Source: Myxococcus virescens
Lineage (GTDB): Bacteria; Myxococcota; Myxococcia; Myxococcales; Myxococcaceae
Length of the DNA stretch: 64,000 bases
Direction of reading: 5' to 3'
Assembly: GCF_900101905.1 (NCBI RefSeq)
Contig: NZ_FNAJ01000002.1
Coordinates: 186,001 to 250,000, forward strand
The position numbers and the translations under genes are program-made. Positions 16,912-25,902 of this stretch are shown in pieces. The notes beneath the pieces were generated by a model. That model worked only from the letters and a program-made list of their open reading frames with translations. It did not search any database and had not been told where the DNA came from. Position 1 is the stretch's first letter, and each line of letters opens with the position of its first letter.

Positions 16912-19067
16912 CGAGCAGGGCGCCGGGAGCGGAGGAACGTGAGACCCGCGGCGAGCAGTAGCAGGAAGGTGGTGCTTCCAGCGGGCGTGGCGTCGGCGGT
17001 GGTGCCGCAGCAGAAGGCGCCGCCTTGGGGCTCGGTGCCCGGCTTGCGGCGGCCGCGCTCGCACTCCATCGTCTTCGCGGAGCAGTGCTCCACGCCCAGG
17101 CAGTCTCCGCTGTCGGAGCAGGCGGTGGAGCAGGTGTTGGTCACGGTGTCGCAGGTGCCGCCGCAGGGGCAGTGGGCATCCGCGAAGCACTCCACGCAGG
17201 AGGTCCCGTCACAGACCGTTCCCGGCTCGCACGTCACCGCGCACGCGCCCGAGTTCTCACACGTGCGCGTGGTGGGGTTGCACACGCCGCTCCCGCAGTC
17301 CCCGTCATCCGTGCAGCCCACGCAGGTGCTGCCCTGCGTGGTGCCATTGGAGAGGCAGAAGGGGGTGTCACCACCGCAGGCGCCACAGCGGGGGCCGCAG
17401 TGCTTGTCCGTGGTGCAGGACGCGCATTCGCCACTGAGGCAGAACTGGCCGTCGCCACACTCCAGGTCGTTGCGACACTGGACGCAGACTTCGCCGTCGA
17501 GGCAGTAGGGGCGCTCGCCGGGGCACTTCACGCAGCCAGGGCCGCAGCTGTCGGCCGTGTTGCACGAAGGCACGCTGTCCACGCAGCGGCCGTTGGCGGT
17601 GTCGCACTGCTGTCCCTCGGCGCACTGGCTGCTGGTGGTGCACTCCACACAGGTCGGCGTGGCACCGGGCGTCAGTGCCATGCACTGGGTGCCGTTGGGG
17701 CAGCAGTTGCAGGAGTTGCCGGCGCACGAATCATTGGTGGCGCAGGGCGAGCAGACGTTGTCGGTGCAGGACTCGCCTTGAGGGCAGTGGGCGTCTTGCG
17801 TGCACTCGCGGCACTCGTGGATGTCGGTGGCGCAGACCTCGCCGTTGGTGCACTGGCTGTCGTTCTTGCACTCGACACATGTGAATGTTTCGGTGTCACA
17901 AGCGCCCGTGGCGCAGTCACTGTCTTCGTTGCAGCCGGTGCACTGGTTGGTTTCGAGGTCGCAGCGGCCGTTCGGGCACTGGCTGTCCTCGGTGCACTGC
18001 ACGCACTGGGTGCGGCCGTTGAGGTTGGCGCAGTGGGGCGCGGACTCGCCGCAGGGGGAGCAGTCCTCGCCGCAGAAGAGCGAGGAGTCGCAGGGCGCGC
18101 AGAGGGCCGCTGCGTTGCAGTGGTAGAAAGAACCGCAGCCGCCAGTGCCTGGGATGTTCGCGAACTGGCGGTTGCACTGCTCGCAGCGGTTGATGTCGTC
18201 TGGGAAGGAGGGACGTCCGCCCTCTGTGTGGAAGAAGAGCTCTGGCGGAGCAAGGACGAAACCGGCTGTGTTGAGCTTGACGATGGGGTCGGTGCTGGCG
18301 CCACGCTCTGTATCTGGAAACGCACCGACGAACGTCGAGAGCTCAAGCGCAGAGTGCTCGCTGACCTGAGCGTAGAGGATCTCTACGGGATAGAGGCCCG
18401 GTCTCTCAAAGACCACGGTGTTGGTCGTGCGCCAGGACGCGATTCCGAGCTGCGGTGGCCGGTTGATGACCTGATAGGGCGTCTGGCTAAGGTCATAGAT
18501 GACGAAGCTGACGGCATCGTCGGCATAGAACCCGAAGTGTAGAGGGACTTCCACCCACTGTGGTTGGACGTTGATGTATCCGCGAAATCGGGCGCCGAAG
18601 GACGAGAACGTTGGGTGTGGGGAGGCACATCCGCCTCTACCGCACGAACCAACGGAGTTCACGAAGTCGCCGTAGCTTGGCTGCTGAATCGTTGGGTCGT
18701 TTGGATCGCCTAGCGTGATGTTGTTCGAGAGGTCGAACAACGTGCGGAGTACGGAGGTGACGCGTCGCGGCCTGCTCGACTCCATGAACGCATTGAAGGT
18801 ACCGGGGAATGTGGCCTCGCTCTGAGGGAAGTCCACGGCCGGAGTCGATGATGTGCTTGATGCCATGCACAACCCGGTGCCGACTGCTCCTGGCGAAGGA
18901 GCTACGGGAACCCCACGGATGCGGACAAGTTCTGGCGCCTTTTCGCCTGGCTCTGGCTGTGCCTGCGCAACACTGGCGAGGCACACCGTCAGGACAGTGA
19001 GCGCGGTACGCGCGATGCGGGACACGGGCGATTTCAAAGCCCCGCAACAATGCGGGATATCTCCCAC
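16908..19067 (-). CDS. traA: TraA, polymorphic kin-recognition receptor for outer-membrane exchange
   Basis: 719-residue cell-surface receptor that recognises identical or similar TraA on a neighbour and starts outer-membrane lipid and protein exchange. Order: signal peptide to about residue 36 (AQA/Q), a PA14-like recognition domain about 60-280 (RFRGYINV, WVEVPLHFGFYADDAVSFVIYD, RPGLYPVEILYAQ), a Cys-rich stalk about 295-680 built of repeats such as CVECTTSSQC, CRNDLECGDGQFC and CTTDKHCGPRC, then a MYXO-CTERM-like tail (FCCGTT, a hydrophobic span, RSRRPAR). It begins with GTG at 19067; TTG at 19034 or GTG at 19025 would shorten the leader. The recognition half has lower GC and different codon choice than the stalk, suggesting recombination. 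In this numbering residue 205 is Pro; position 205 is the published specificity residue, if the numbering matches. Confidence 0.93.
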   Translation of the reverse strand: MGDIPHCCGALKSPVSRIARTALTVLTVCLASVAQAQPEPGEKAPELVRIRGVPVAPSPGAVGTGLCMASSTSSTPAVDFPQSEATFPGTFNAFMESSRPRRVTSVLRTLFDLSNNITLGDPNDPTIQQPSYGDFVNSVGSCGRGGCASPHPTFSSFGARFRGYINVQPQWVEVPLHFGFYADDAVSFVIYDLSQTPYQVINRPPQLGIASWRTTNTVVFERPGLYPVEILYAQVSEHSALELSTFVGAFPDTERGASTDPIVKLNTAGFVLAPPELFFHTEGGRPSFPDDINRCEQCNRQFANIPGTGGCGSFYHCNAAALCAPCDSSLFCGEDCSPCGESAPHCANLNGRTQCVQCTEDSQCPNGRCDLETNQCTGCNEDSDCATGACDTETFTCVECKNDSQCTNGEVCATDIHECRECTQDAHCPQGESCTDNVCSPCATNDSCAGNSCNCCPNGTQCMALTPGATPTCVECTTSSQCAEGQQCDTANGRCVDSVPSCNTADSCGPGCVKCPGERPYCLDGEVCVQCRNDLECGDGQFCLSGECASCTTDKHCGPRCGACGGDTPFCLSNGTTQGSTCVGCTDDGDCGSGVCNPTTRTCENSGACAVTCEPGTVCDGTSCVECFADAHCPCGGTCDTVTNTCSTACSDSGDCLGVEHCSAKTMECERGRRKPGTEPQGGAFCCGTTADATPAGSTTFLLLLAAGLTFLRSRRPAR

Positions 19068-19192
19068 AACCGCAATTCCGGCAACGTGCGGCTTTCCGCT
19101 ACGACGTCGCAGGTCCTCCAGCGGTCGCTCAACGGCGGAGATTCAGTGGGCCGTTGCTACTCGGAATAGTTTGAAATGCAGGTCGCTCTGAC

Positions 19193-20284
19193 TCAGACCC
19201 GCTTGCAGCTCACGTCCCCATCCTGGGAGCGGATGAACGCGGCGGTGAGTTCCGTGCCCAGGGCCGCGCACAGCACCTCGAAGGTCCGCCGCCGGGCGCC
19301 GCCAACCACAGACGGCTGACTGGCCAGTGTCTCGGGATGTCGCACGAAGATGTTGTAGCCCACGATGCAGCCATCCGCGCGGAGCACGGTGATGCCATCG
19401 GTGGCCATCATTCCCCGCAGCAACTGCGCGGCGGCGCGCACGGCGGTGCCCGCGCTGTCAGTGGGGTCCGCGTGGTAGCGCTCCAGCAACGCCACGATGT
19501 CCAGCGGACGGGGCAGGATGATGCCGTCCACGAACAGCGTGGAGCCCGCGCGCTCCCGGGGGAGCACCGCCACGAGCGCGCCGTGGGAGCCCTGCATCAC
19601 CTCGAAGAGCACCCGGCGGAAGAACCCTCGCGCGCGCTCGCGACTGTGCGTGGTGACGCCGGCCGTGACGACGTCCGCCAGCTCATCCATCACCTCTGGC
19701 GGAGAGGCCGACTCCACCCTCGCGCCGGACAGGTACACATGCCGGCACAGCCCTCCGCCCGAGCGCAGCTCCAGGATGTTGTCGGCGAGCTGAAGCACAC
19801 CCACGACGCCCGCGCCCCTGTCCTCGACGCGGCGCAGCCGCTCCAGCGGCGTCTCCGCTAGAGGAAAGGGGTCCGTCCGGAAGACGCCGTAGGCGAAGCC
19901 CTCCGGGACGCGCAGGAGGTACAGCGCCCACCAGCGCCCCTGGCCCAGCGGCGCGCACTGCTTGAGCGCGCGCTGGATGGTGGCGCGCGAACGCGGACCG
20001 ATGCCGATGGCAATCGGGTCATGCCCGCCCAGGTGTTCGAGCAGCTGTCCCAGGTCGTCTCCCACGAAGGCCATGGGAAACAGCGGAGCTCCCTCTTCGC
20101 GATAGCGCGACAGGGTGACGATGAGCTCTCCGATGGCGTCCGCCGTCAGCTCGCAGGACATGGATGCTTCGTCCAGGAACGTGCTGACGGCGTCGGTCAG
20201 CAGGTGGCGGAAGGACAGGACGAGAGGTGGGGAGCCCAGTCCGGCTGGGTCCGAGCCGTTCATGAGACCCACAGCATGGCGCAT
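19193..20284 (-). CDS. DAC-fold (DisA_N-like, possible DACNV-type) sensor protein
   Basis: 363-residue protein. The C-terminal half (about 215-363) has the layout of a diadenylate-cyclase domain: GSHGALVAVLP, then MATDGITVLRADGCIVGYNIF in place of the DGA motif, then GGARRRTFEVLCAALGTELTAAFIRSQDGDVSCK in place of G-T-R-H-R-T-A. The His of RHR is Arg and the Ala of DGA is Ile, so nucleotide-cyclase activity is doubtful; a nucleotide-sensing role of the kind proposed for DAC-N-type domains is more likely. The N-terminal 200 residues are unrecognised. It is 125 bp upstream of traA on the same strand; a functional link is not shown. Confidence 0.6.
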   Translation of the reverse strand: MRHAVGLMNGSDPAGLGSPPLVLSFRHLLTDAVSTFLDEASMSCELTADAIGELIVTLSRYREEGAPLFPMAFVGDDLGQLLEHLGGHDPIAIGIGPRSRATIQRALKQCAPLGQGRWWALYLLRVPEGFAYGVFRTDPFPLAETPLERLRRVEDRGAGVVGVLQLADNILELRSGGGLCRHVYLSGARVESASPPEVMDELADVVTAGVTTHSRERARGFFRRVLFEVMQGSHGALVAVLPRERAGSTLFVDGIILPRPLDIVALLERYHADPTDSAGTAVRAAAQLLRGMMATDGITVLRADGCIVGYNIFVRHPETLASQPSVVGGARRRTFEVLCAALGTELTAAFIRSQDGDVSCKRV

Positions 20285-20431
20285 TGCCGCCGGGCACGCA
20301 CGGACGGAGTGACAGCGGTCCAGGAGGCTCGTTCCCTCGCCGAGGCGTCATCGTGCGCCGATGTCCGCCGGTTCAGCCCCGGCTGATGCAGGGTGTCAGC
20401 GCCGCTGGGTACACTCGGGACTCAGGGCCCG

Positions 20432-22174
20432 TCAGGACAAGCCTGCCCGGGCCTCGTCCAGGCGGGCCGCCGTCTGGTTCCAGTCGCTGGCCAGCCCGTC
20501 GAGCTGCTCCAGGATGTCGGAGAAGTACCGCGCCTCCAGGGCCTTCGACAGGGTCGCGCCGTGGGCATCCGCCCACTTCTTCGTGACACGAGCCCGCACC
20601 TGGGCGCCCAGCAGGTCCACGAAGCGCTCCATCAGCGGCGTGGACAGCAGCGTGCCCGCCCAGACGACCGCGTCATGGCCCATGCCGCCCGTGGCCACCG
20701 TCACGGCCGCCGCCGCGCCTGACGGTACGGAGTACACCAGCGTCGTCAGTGTCTGGAGAATCTCCTCCCGCATGTCGCCCTGAAGCTCCGCGGAGACCAA
20801 CTCCCGGCAGTACGCATACAGCGTGGCCCGGTCCGCCGCGTGCGCGTGCAGGGGCTCGAAGCCCAGCGGCTCCTCCAGCTTCGTCAGCGTCACCGGGCCG
20901 AAGGCTTCCTCCAGCTTCGTCCGCGTCTGCGCGTCGGCGCGCCACGCGGCCACTTCCGGCGCGAAGGCATCCACCAGCCGCCGCACTCCGTCCTTCAGTG
21001 ACTCGTCCACCGCGTGGGTCGGCGTGTCCGGGCCCGGGGCCTCGGGCGCGGTGAAGGACTCGCGCACCTTGCGCGTGACGAAGGTGAGCGCCGTGGCCAG
21101 CCCTCGGAAGGGCAGGCGCACCCACTTGTGGAACTGACTGCGCGCATCCAGTTCGTCGCGGAAGGCGTCGATGAGCACGTCCGCGGGCACGGCCTTCAGC
21201 GCCGCGTGCGCCCCCACCACGTCCAACTCGTGGCGCAGTCGCTTGCGGAGCCGGTCGGGCTCCCGCGCCGCCTCCGAGGCCGCGCGCGACACGGCCTCCA
21301 TCTCCGCGCGCGCATCCGCGAGCGAGGCTTCCAGCGCCCGGGCCTTCAGCTCGCGCGCGTGTTCGGCCTGTCCTAGCAGCGCCCCCAGCGCGGGCTTCCC
21401 GTCCAGGGGCTCCGTGGCCAGGGGCTTCAGCCCCGCCTCCACGTCGGGCTGGTGCGGCGCCAGGTAGCGCGCCAGCGCCGGGTGGCCCACGTCCTCGGCG
21501 AGCTTGTCCAGGTGCCCGCGGGCCACCTCCTCGCGCGTGGCCTCGTTATAGACGAGCAGGTACGGCCGCCCATGCCCCACGGCCGCGCGCAGGAAGTCCA
21601 CCAGCGCGGCGTTCTGGTACGTCTGTCGGCTCACCACGAACGCCAGCACGTCCACGGTGACGAGCAACGCCTCCGCGCGCTCGCGGTTGTCGCGGTACAC
21701 GCTGTCGAAGTCCGGCGTGTCCATGACGAGCAGCCCGCGAGGCACCGCGTCCGACAGCGTCAGGTACAGCCGGCCCGGAGGCCCCGCCTGGTCCACGGGC
21801 GCCGCGTCGCCGGAGGCCACGAGCACGATGTCATAGCGCCGCGTCAGGAAGTCCTTCAGCGGCCCGGTCCACGTCTCCGGGTGGGCCGCCGCCAGGCACT
21901 GCTTGGTGAGCCCGCCCTCGGGCCTCGCGGGGGACAGCGCCGCGCCCACCAGCGAGTTGAAGAGGGTGGACTTGCCCACGTTGTTGGGACCGGCGATGGC
22001 CACCAGCAGCAGCGGGGAGTCCGCGGAGCCCAGGCGGGGGAGCAGGTCGCGGCGCAGGCGTTCGGCCAGACGGCGCGCGAGCTCGGCGTCCGAGGCGTCC
22101 GGGAAGCGCTCGGGAGCGGGCAGGGCGTCCAGGGCGGACGCGAGGCAGGTGCGCAGGGTGTACGGGTCTCTCAT
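20432..22174 (-). CDS. Dynamin-like / YjeQ-independent large GTPase
   Basis: 580-residue GTPase from the ATG at 22174 (GAGGA nine bases upstream; a GTG at 22195 is the alternative). G1 GPNNVGKST is at residues 62-70, G3 DTPDFDS begins at about 152, and YNEATREE near 216 may be G4. The rest is mostly helical and charged, with a hydrophobic stretch near the end (LQTLTTLVYSVPSGAAAAVTVATGGMGHDAVVWAGTLL), perhaps membrane-associating. It resembles bacterial dynamin-like GTPases. It is separated by 107 bp from the divergent thioredoxin-like lipoprotein gene. The 8043-9740 product is a distant relative with clearer membrane segments. Confidence 0.82.
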   Translation of the reverse strand: MRDPYTLRTCLASALDALPAPERFPDASDAELARRLAERLRRDLLPRLGSADSPLLLVAIAGPNNVGKSTLFNSLVGAALSPARPEGGLTKQCLAAAHPETWTGPLKDFLTRRYDIVLVASGDAAPVDQAGPPGRLYLTLSDAVPRGLLVMDTPDFDSVYRDNRERAEALLVTVDVLAFVVSRQTYQNAALVDFLRAAVGHGRPYLLVYNEATREEVARGHLDKLAEDVGHPALARYLAPHQPDVEAGLKPLATEPLDGKPALGALLGQAEHARELKARALEASLADARAEMEAVSRAASEAAREPDRLRKRLRHELDVVGAHAALKAVPADVLIDAFRDELDARSQFHKWVRLPFRGLATALTFVTRKVRESFTAPEAPGPDTPTHAVDESLKDGVRRLVDAFAPEVAAWRADAQTRTKLEEAFGPVTLTKLEEPLGFEPLHAHAADRATLYAYCRELVSAELQGDMREEILQTLTTLVYSVPSGAAAAVTVATGGMGHDAVVWAGTLLSTPLMERFVDLLGAQVRARVTKKWADAHGATLSKALEARYFSDILEQLDGLASDWNQTAARLDEARAGLS

Positions 22175-22281
22175 CACCAGAAGTCCTCGCACCACAGCAC
22201 GCGGGACGCCCCGTGCCCAGGCACTTGTCCCACCAGGTGTCGGCCGGGGACAGAGCGGGTGGAGCGCGGTAGGGTGGTCCC

Positions 22282-23637
22282 ATGCGCCTTCTCGCCGCCT
22301 GCCTGCTCCTGTCGGGGCTCGTCGCCTGCACCGCCGCGAATACGAATGCCCCCGCGGCCGCCGCGTCTCACGCCAAGGGCCCGTTGCCCTTCATCGAAGA
22401 CGACTACGCCCGCGCGCTCGCCGAGGCCCAGGCGAAGGGGCTCCCCCTCTTCGTCGATGTCTGGGCGCCCTGGTGTCACACGTGCCGGTCGATGAAGGCC
22501 TACGTCCTGTCCGACGCGTCGCTGGCCCGGCACGCGGACCGCTTCGTGTGGCTGGAGGTGAACACCGACCTGACGTCGAACGCGGCGTTCCAGGAGAAGT
22601 ATCCGGTGGAGTTCTGGCCCACGCTGTACGTCATCGACCCGCGCCAGGAGAAGGCCTTGCTGCGCTTTGCCGGCAGCGCCACCGTGGCGCAGTTGGAGAA
22701 GCTCTTCGAGGACGGTGAGCGCGCGTACAAGGGCGGCATCACCGGCGCCGAGGCCCTGCTGGCTCGCGGGGACGCGCTCTATGCGGAGGGCCGTTCGGCC
22801 GAAGCCGCGGAGACGCTCGTGGAGGCCCTGGCCGAGGCGCCCGCGGACTGGTCCCGCCGGGGCCGTGCGGTGGAGTCGCTGCTGACGGCGATGTACGGCG
22901 CGAAGCAGCACGAGGCGTGCGCGCACAAGGCATTGGAGGAGCTCCCGAAGACGCCCCGCTCGCTGTCCTGGGCCAATGGCGCTCTCTTGGGCATGTACTG
23001 CGTGCTGTCGCTGCCGGAGGACCACGCGGGCGGGGCGGAGCTGCGCGGCGGCCTGGAGGCCAAGGTGGCCGAGGCCCTGGCGCCCCCGGCCATCGAGATG
23101 TCCGCGGATGACCGCTCCGGCCTGTACGAGGTGCGCGTGCAGGCGCGAGAGGTGGCGAAGGACACGGCGGCCGTGAAGGCCCTGTCGGAGGAGTGGCTGG
23201 CGTTCCTGGAGGCCGAGGCGGCGAAGGCGCCCAATCCCCAGGCGCGGACGGTGTTCGACTCGCACCGCATGCTCGCGGCCATGAAGCTGGAGACGCCCGC
23301 CCGGGCGATTCCCGCGCTCGAGCAGAGCGAGAAGGACCTGCCCCAGGACTACAACCCGCCCGCGCGCCTTTCGACGCTGTACCGGCTCGTCGGCCGGCTG
23401 GATGACGCGCTCGCCGCCAGCGACCGTGCGCTGGCGCGCGTCCAGGGCGCGCGGCGGTTGTCGGTGTTGTCGGGCCGCGCGGACATCCTCGTGGCGCGCC
23501 AGGACACGGCGTCCGCCGTGAAGACGCTGGAAGAGGCCATCACCTTCGCGAAGTCGCTGCCCGCCTCGCAGGTGTCGCCGCGCACGGTGGCCGGGCTGGA
23601 GAAGAAGCTCAGCGGTCTTCAGGCCTCGGCGCGGTAG
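22282..23637 (+). CDS. Thioredoxin-fold lipoprotein with TPR-like C-terminus
   Basis: 451-residue lipoprotein. Signal peptide with lipobox LVAC (Cys16). Residues about 35-145 are a thioredoxin domain with active site WCHTC (Cys65, Cys68), the TlpA/DsbD-gamma-like pattern PLFVDVWAPWC and a cis-Pro in FWPTLYVID. The remainder is helical and repetitive (AAEALVEALAEAPADWSRRGRAVES, ALAASDRALARVQGARRL), consistent with tetratricopeptide-like repeats. It likely acts as a periplasmic or outer-membrane disulfide reductase or isomerase with protein-protein binding repeats. Its 3' end overlaps the convergent metallophosphoesterase gene by 29 bp. Confidence 0.87.
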   Translation: MRLLAACLLLSGLVACTAANTNAPAAAASHAKGPLPFIEDDYARALAEAQAKGLPLFVDVWAPWCHTCRSMKAYVLSDASLARHADRFVWLEVNTDLTSNAAFQEKYPVEFWPTLYVIDPRQEKALLRFAGSATVAQLEKLFEDGERAYKGGITGAEALLARGDALYAEGRSAEAAETLVEALAEAPADWSRRGRAVESLLTAMYGAKQHEACAHKALEELPKTPRSLSWANGALLGMYCVLSLPEDHAGGAELRGGLEAKVAEALAPPAIEMSADDRSGLYEVRVQAREVAKDTAAVKALSEEWLAFLEAEAAKAPNPQARTVFDSHRMLAAMKLETPARAIPALEQSEKDLPQDYNPPARLSTLYRLVGRLDDALAASDRALARVQGARRLSVLSGRADILVARQDTASAVKTLEEAITFAKSLPASQVSPRTVAGLEKKLSGLQASAR

Positions 23638-24778
23638 CCGCCGCGCGGGTGTCCAGGTCGAACAGCTCGTAGTCCGGGGCCTGGCACTCGCGCATGGCTC
23701 CGTCGGTGAACACCAGCATCGCGGTGCCGGGTGCTGGTGGAGGCGGCGCGCCGTGGGCGTAGTCCACGCGCGTTCCATCCGTGACGAAATGCCGCAGCAC
23801 GCCGTCGCGGGCGCCGTCGGGTGGCATCCCCAGCATCGCGCGGCTTCGCTTGTCGCGTGTATGGCCCACCACCTGCGTCAGGCCCGTGGGCAGCCGCCTC
23901 GGGTCGAAGCGGCGCCGGGGCGTGCCGCGCACGCGCTCGGCGTCCTCGGGCAGCAGGCTGGGGCGCTGGTAGAAGATGCCCGTGCCCTCGCCGTGGGCCG
24001 CGTCGCCTGGGTGGTGCAGCCCCGGAATGACGAGCGGACCTCGAGTCCAGCCCGCTACCGCCGCATCCAGGGCCGCGTTCAGCGCCGCCGCCACCAGGTT
24101 CGCGTCCTCGCGCTGGGCGGGAGGCAGGCGCGTCACGTCCAGGTCCTCCTGTGTGACGCCCGCGTGCAGCACCAGCAGGTCAGGGGCCGCGGCATGGGCC
24201 ACGCGGAAGCGCTTCACCCGCAGCAGGTGCTCCACCCAGGTGCGCTGCGCCGCGCGGAAGTTGCCGAAGTCGCGGGCCACCAGCTCCGCGGAAGGAACTT
24301 CGGGCCAGCGCGCGAGGAACGCCTGCTCCGCCGCTTCGTCCGTCGCGCCTCCCTGGTAGATGCGGTCCGCTTCGGCCTGGGCCTCGGCGAAGCGCGCATC
24401 CGTGAAGCCGGCCAGCTCGCCCACTCGCGCCAGGTCGTGGTTGCCCAGCAGCATCACCGCTTGGGTCGCCGGGTGGGCGGCCAGCCACGCCACCAGCGCC
24501 AGCCCACTGGCGGCGGCGGACTCTCGCTCGGCGGGCTTGCCCCAGTCGAAGTGGTCGCCCACCGAGATGAGCTGCACGTCGGAGCGAAGCCACCCCTCGC
24601 CGGTCAGCAGTCCGTGGTGCGCCAGGATGGCCAGGACCTGGTCCAGGTCGGCTTGCGGGTCCCCCATGACGAGCCGGCGCCGCCAGACATGGTCCTCCGC
24701 TGGGACGGAGCGCGGCGCCTCCGCCGCGGCCTCGGTGGCCCGCGCGAGCGCGGCCTGGATGGATGACGTCTTGCTCAC
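23609..24778 (-). CDS. Calcineurin-like metallophosphoesterase
   Basis: 389-residue cytoplasmic phosphoesterase. Metal-binding motifs in order: VMGDPQAD (residues 39-44, with Gln where many family members have His), GDHFDWG (74-80), LLGNHD (111-115), LHAGVTQED, and VVGHTRDKR. This is the family order, so two metals could bind, though the first site lacks the usual GDxH His. It may hydrolyse phosphoproteins or nucleotides; the substrate cannot be read. Its start overlaps the luxR-type stop by 4 bp (ATGA), so the regulator and this enzyme are co-translated. Confidence 0.88.
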   Translation of the reverse strand: MSKTSSIQAALARATEAAAEAPRSVPAEDHVWRRRLVMGDPQADLDQVLAILAHHGLLTGEGWLRSDVQLISVGDHFDWGKPAERESAAASGLALVAWLAAHPATQAVMLLGNHDLARVGELAGFTDARFAEAQAEADRIYQGGATDEAAEQAFLARWPEVPSAELVARDFGNFRAAQRTWVEHLLRVKRFRVAHAAAPDLLVLHAGVTQEDLDVTRLPPAQREDANLVAAALNAALDAAVAGWTRGPLVIPGLHHPGDAAHGEGTGIFYQRPSLLPEDAERVRGTPRRRFDPRRLPTGLTQVVGHTRDKRSRAMLGMPPDGARDGVLRHFVTDGTRVDYAHGAPPPPAPGTAMLVFTDGAMRECQAPDYELFDLDTRAAATAPRPEDR

Positions 24779-25902
24779 GAGCTCTGGAAGAACCGGGCGA
24801 TGAGCGCCGAGCGGCTTTCCACCTGTGCCTTGCTTAGCAGATGCGTGACGTGGACCTCCACCGTGCGCTCGGCGCAGCCCAGCCGGCCGGCGATGGACTT
24901 GTTCGTCTCGCCCTGGATGATGTGCGTCAGCACCTCGGACTCGCGCGCGGTGAGCGACCAGCGCGCCGACAGTGCCTGCACGCGCGCGGCGGCGCTGGAC
25001 GCGGTGCCGGTGTCGATGGCCAGGTAGTGCGGTGGCAGGCCGGTGGTGAGCAGCGGCGTCATGGTCAGCGGGCCGGAGCAGGGAATGCCCTGGGCGCCGC
25101 GGCGCAGGGACTCCATCAGCTCCGGGTCATGCCGTTCCAGCCGCGCTCGGCCGGCATTGTTGGCGTGCACCACGCGGCCACTGGAGCTGACAATCCAGGC
25201 CGCGCGCCCCAGCGCCTCCATGGCGACCTGCAGCGCCGTGGACATCAGGCCCGACTCGCGCAGCCGCGTCTCCATGGTCAGCCGCCGCTGGAGCGCGGGC
25301 GTCAGGGCCTGGAGCAGGCGCTGCTCGCGCTCGGTGAAGGGCTCGGCGCGGGCCAGGCCCACCCAGCCCAGGAGCACCGGCCCATCACAGACGAGCGTGC
25401 GCAGCCATTGCATGTTCTCCACGCCGAGCTGCCGGAATATCGCCGCGGAGCGGGCGCTGATGCGCTCCCGGGTGCCCTCCAGCGATTCCTCGCTCATGCC
25501 CAGCCGGCGCCCCACCTCGCTGGCTGACAAGTCATGCAGCGGCAGTTGGCGGGCCGTCTCGGTTTCCGTCAGCGAGCGGAAATGCAGCGCGCGGTTGCGC
25601 TGAGCAGGCTCGGGCCGGGCGGGATTGAACCAACCCCAAGGCTCTCCCCAGGCAGACACCTGGTTTTCGATGGCCGCGTGCACTGTGGCGGCGGGGAGTG
25701 GGAAGCCCGCGCAATGGGCGTAGCTCGCGTGGTAGCGCTCGGGGCCCACGTCCACGCCATAGGCGACGGCGCGCTCGGCCCGCAAAGCCTCTCGTAAAGC
25801 GCCTAGCACCGGGGGCAGGGATTCTGTCCCGGGCTCGGCCTCCACGAGCATTGCCTCAAGGTCCGTCAGCAGGCCTTGCTCCTCGGAATTCAAACGAATC
25901 AC
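24775..25902 (-). CDS. LuxR-family (HTH) transcriptional regulator
   Basis: 375-residue regulator. The C-terminal HTH spans about 312-372: WSLTARESEVLTHIIQGETNKSIAGRLGCAERTVEVHVTHLLSKAQVESRSALIARF, the GerE/LuxR DNA-binding pattern. The N-terminal 300 residues are a helical/PAS-like input region (AWIVSSSGRVVHANNAGRARLERHDPEL) of unknown ligand. It is co-expressed with the downstream metallophosphoesterase gene through a 4-bp overlap, which may be part of the response it controls. No acylhomoserine-lactone synthase is nearby. Confidence 0.9.
   Translation of the reverse strand: MIRLNSEEQGLLTDLEAMLVEAEPGTESLPPVLGALREALRAERAVAYGVDVGPERYHASYAHCAGFPLPAATVHAAIENQVSAWGEPWGWFNPARPEPAQRNRALHFRSLTETETARQLPLHDLSASEVGRRLGMSEESLEGTRERISARSAAIFRQLGVENMQWLRTLVCDGPVLLGWVGLARAEPFTEREQRLLQALTPALQRRLTMETRLRESGLMSTALQVAMEALGRAAWIVSSSGRVVHANNAGRARLERHDPELMESLRRGAQGIPCSGPLTMTPLLTTGLPPHYLAIDTGTASSAAARVQALSARWSLTARESEVLTHIIQGETNKSIAGRLGCAERTVEVHVTHLLSKAQVESRSALIARFFQSS

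Noticed and set aside
17025..18542. 505-residue plus-strand ORF opposite traA
   Set aside because: Antisense to the Cys-rich repeats of TraA; the Gly/Ala/Val bias follows from Cys codons read backwards.
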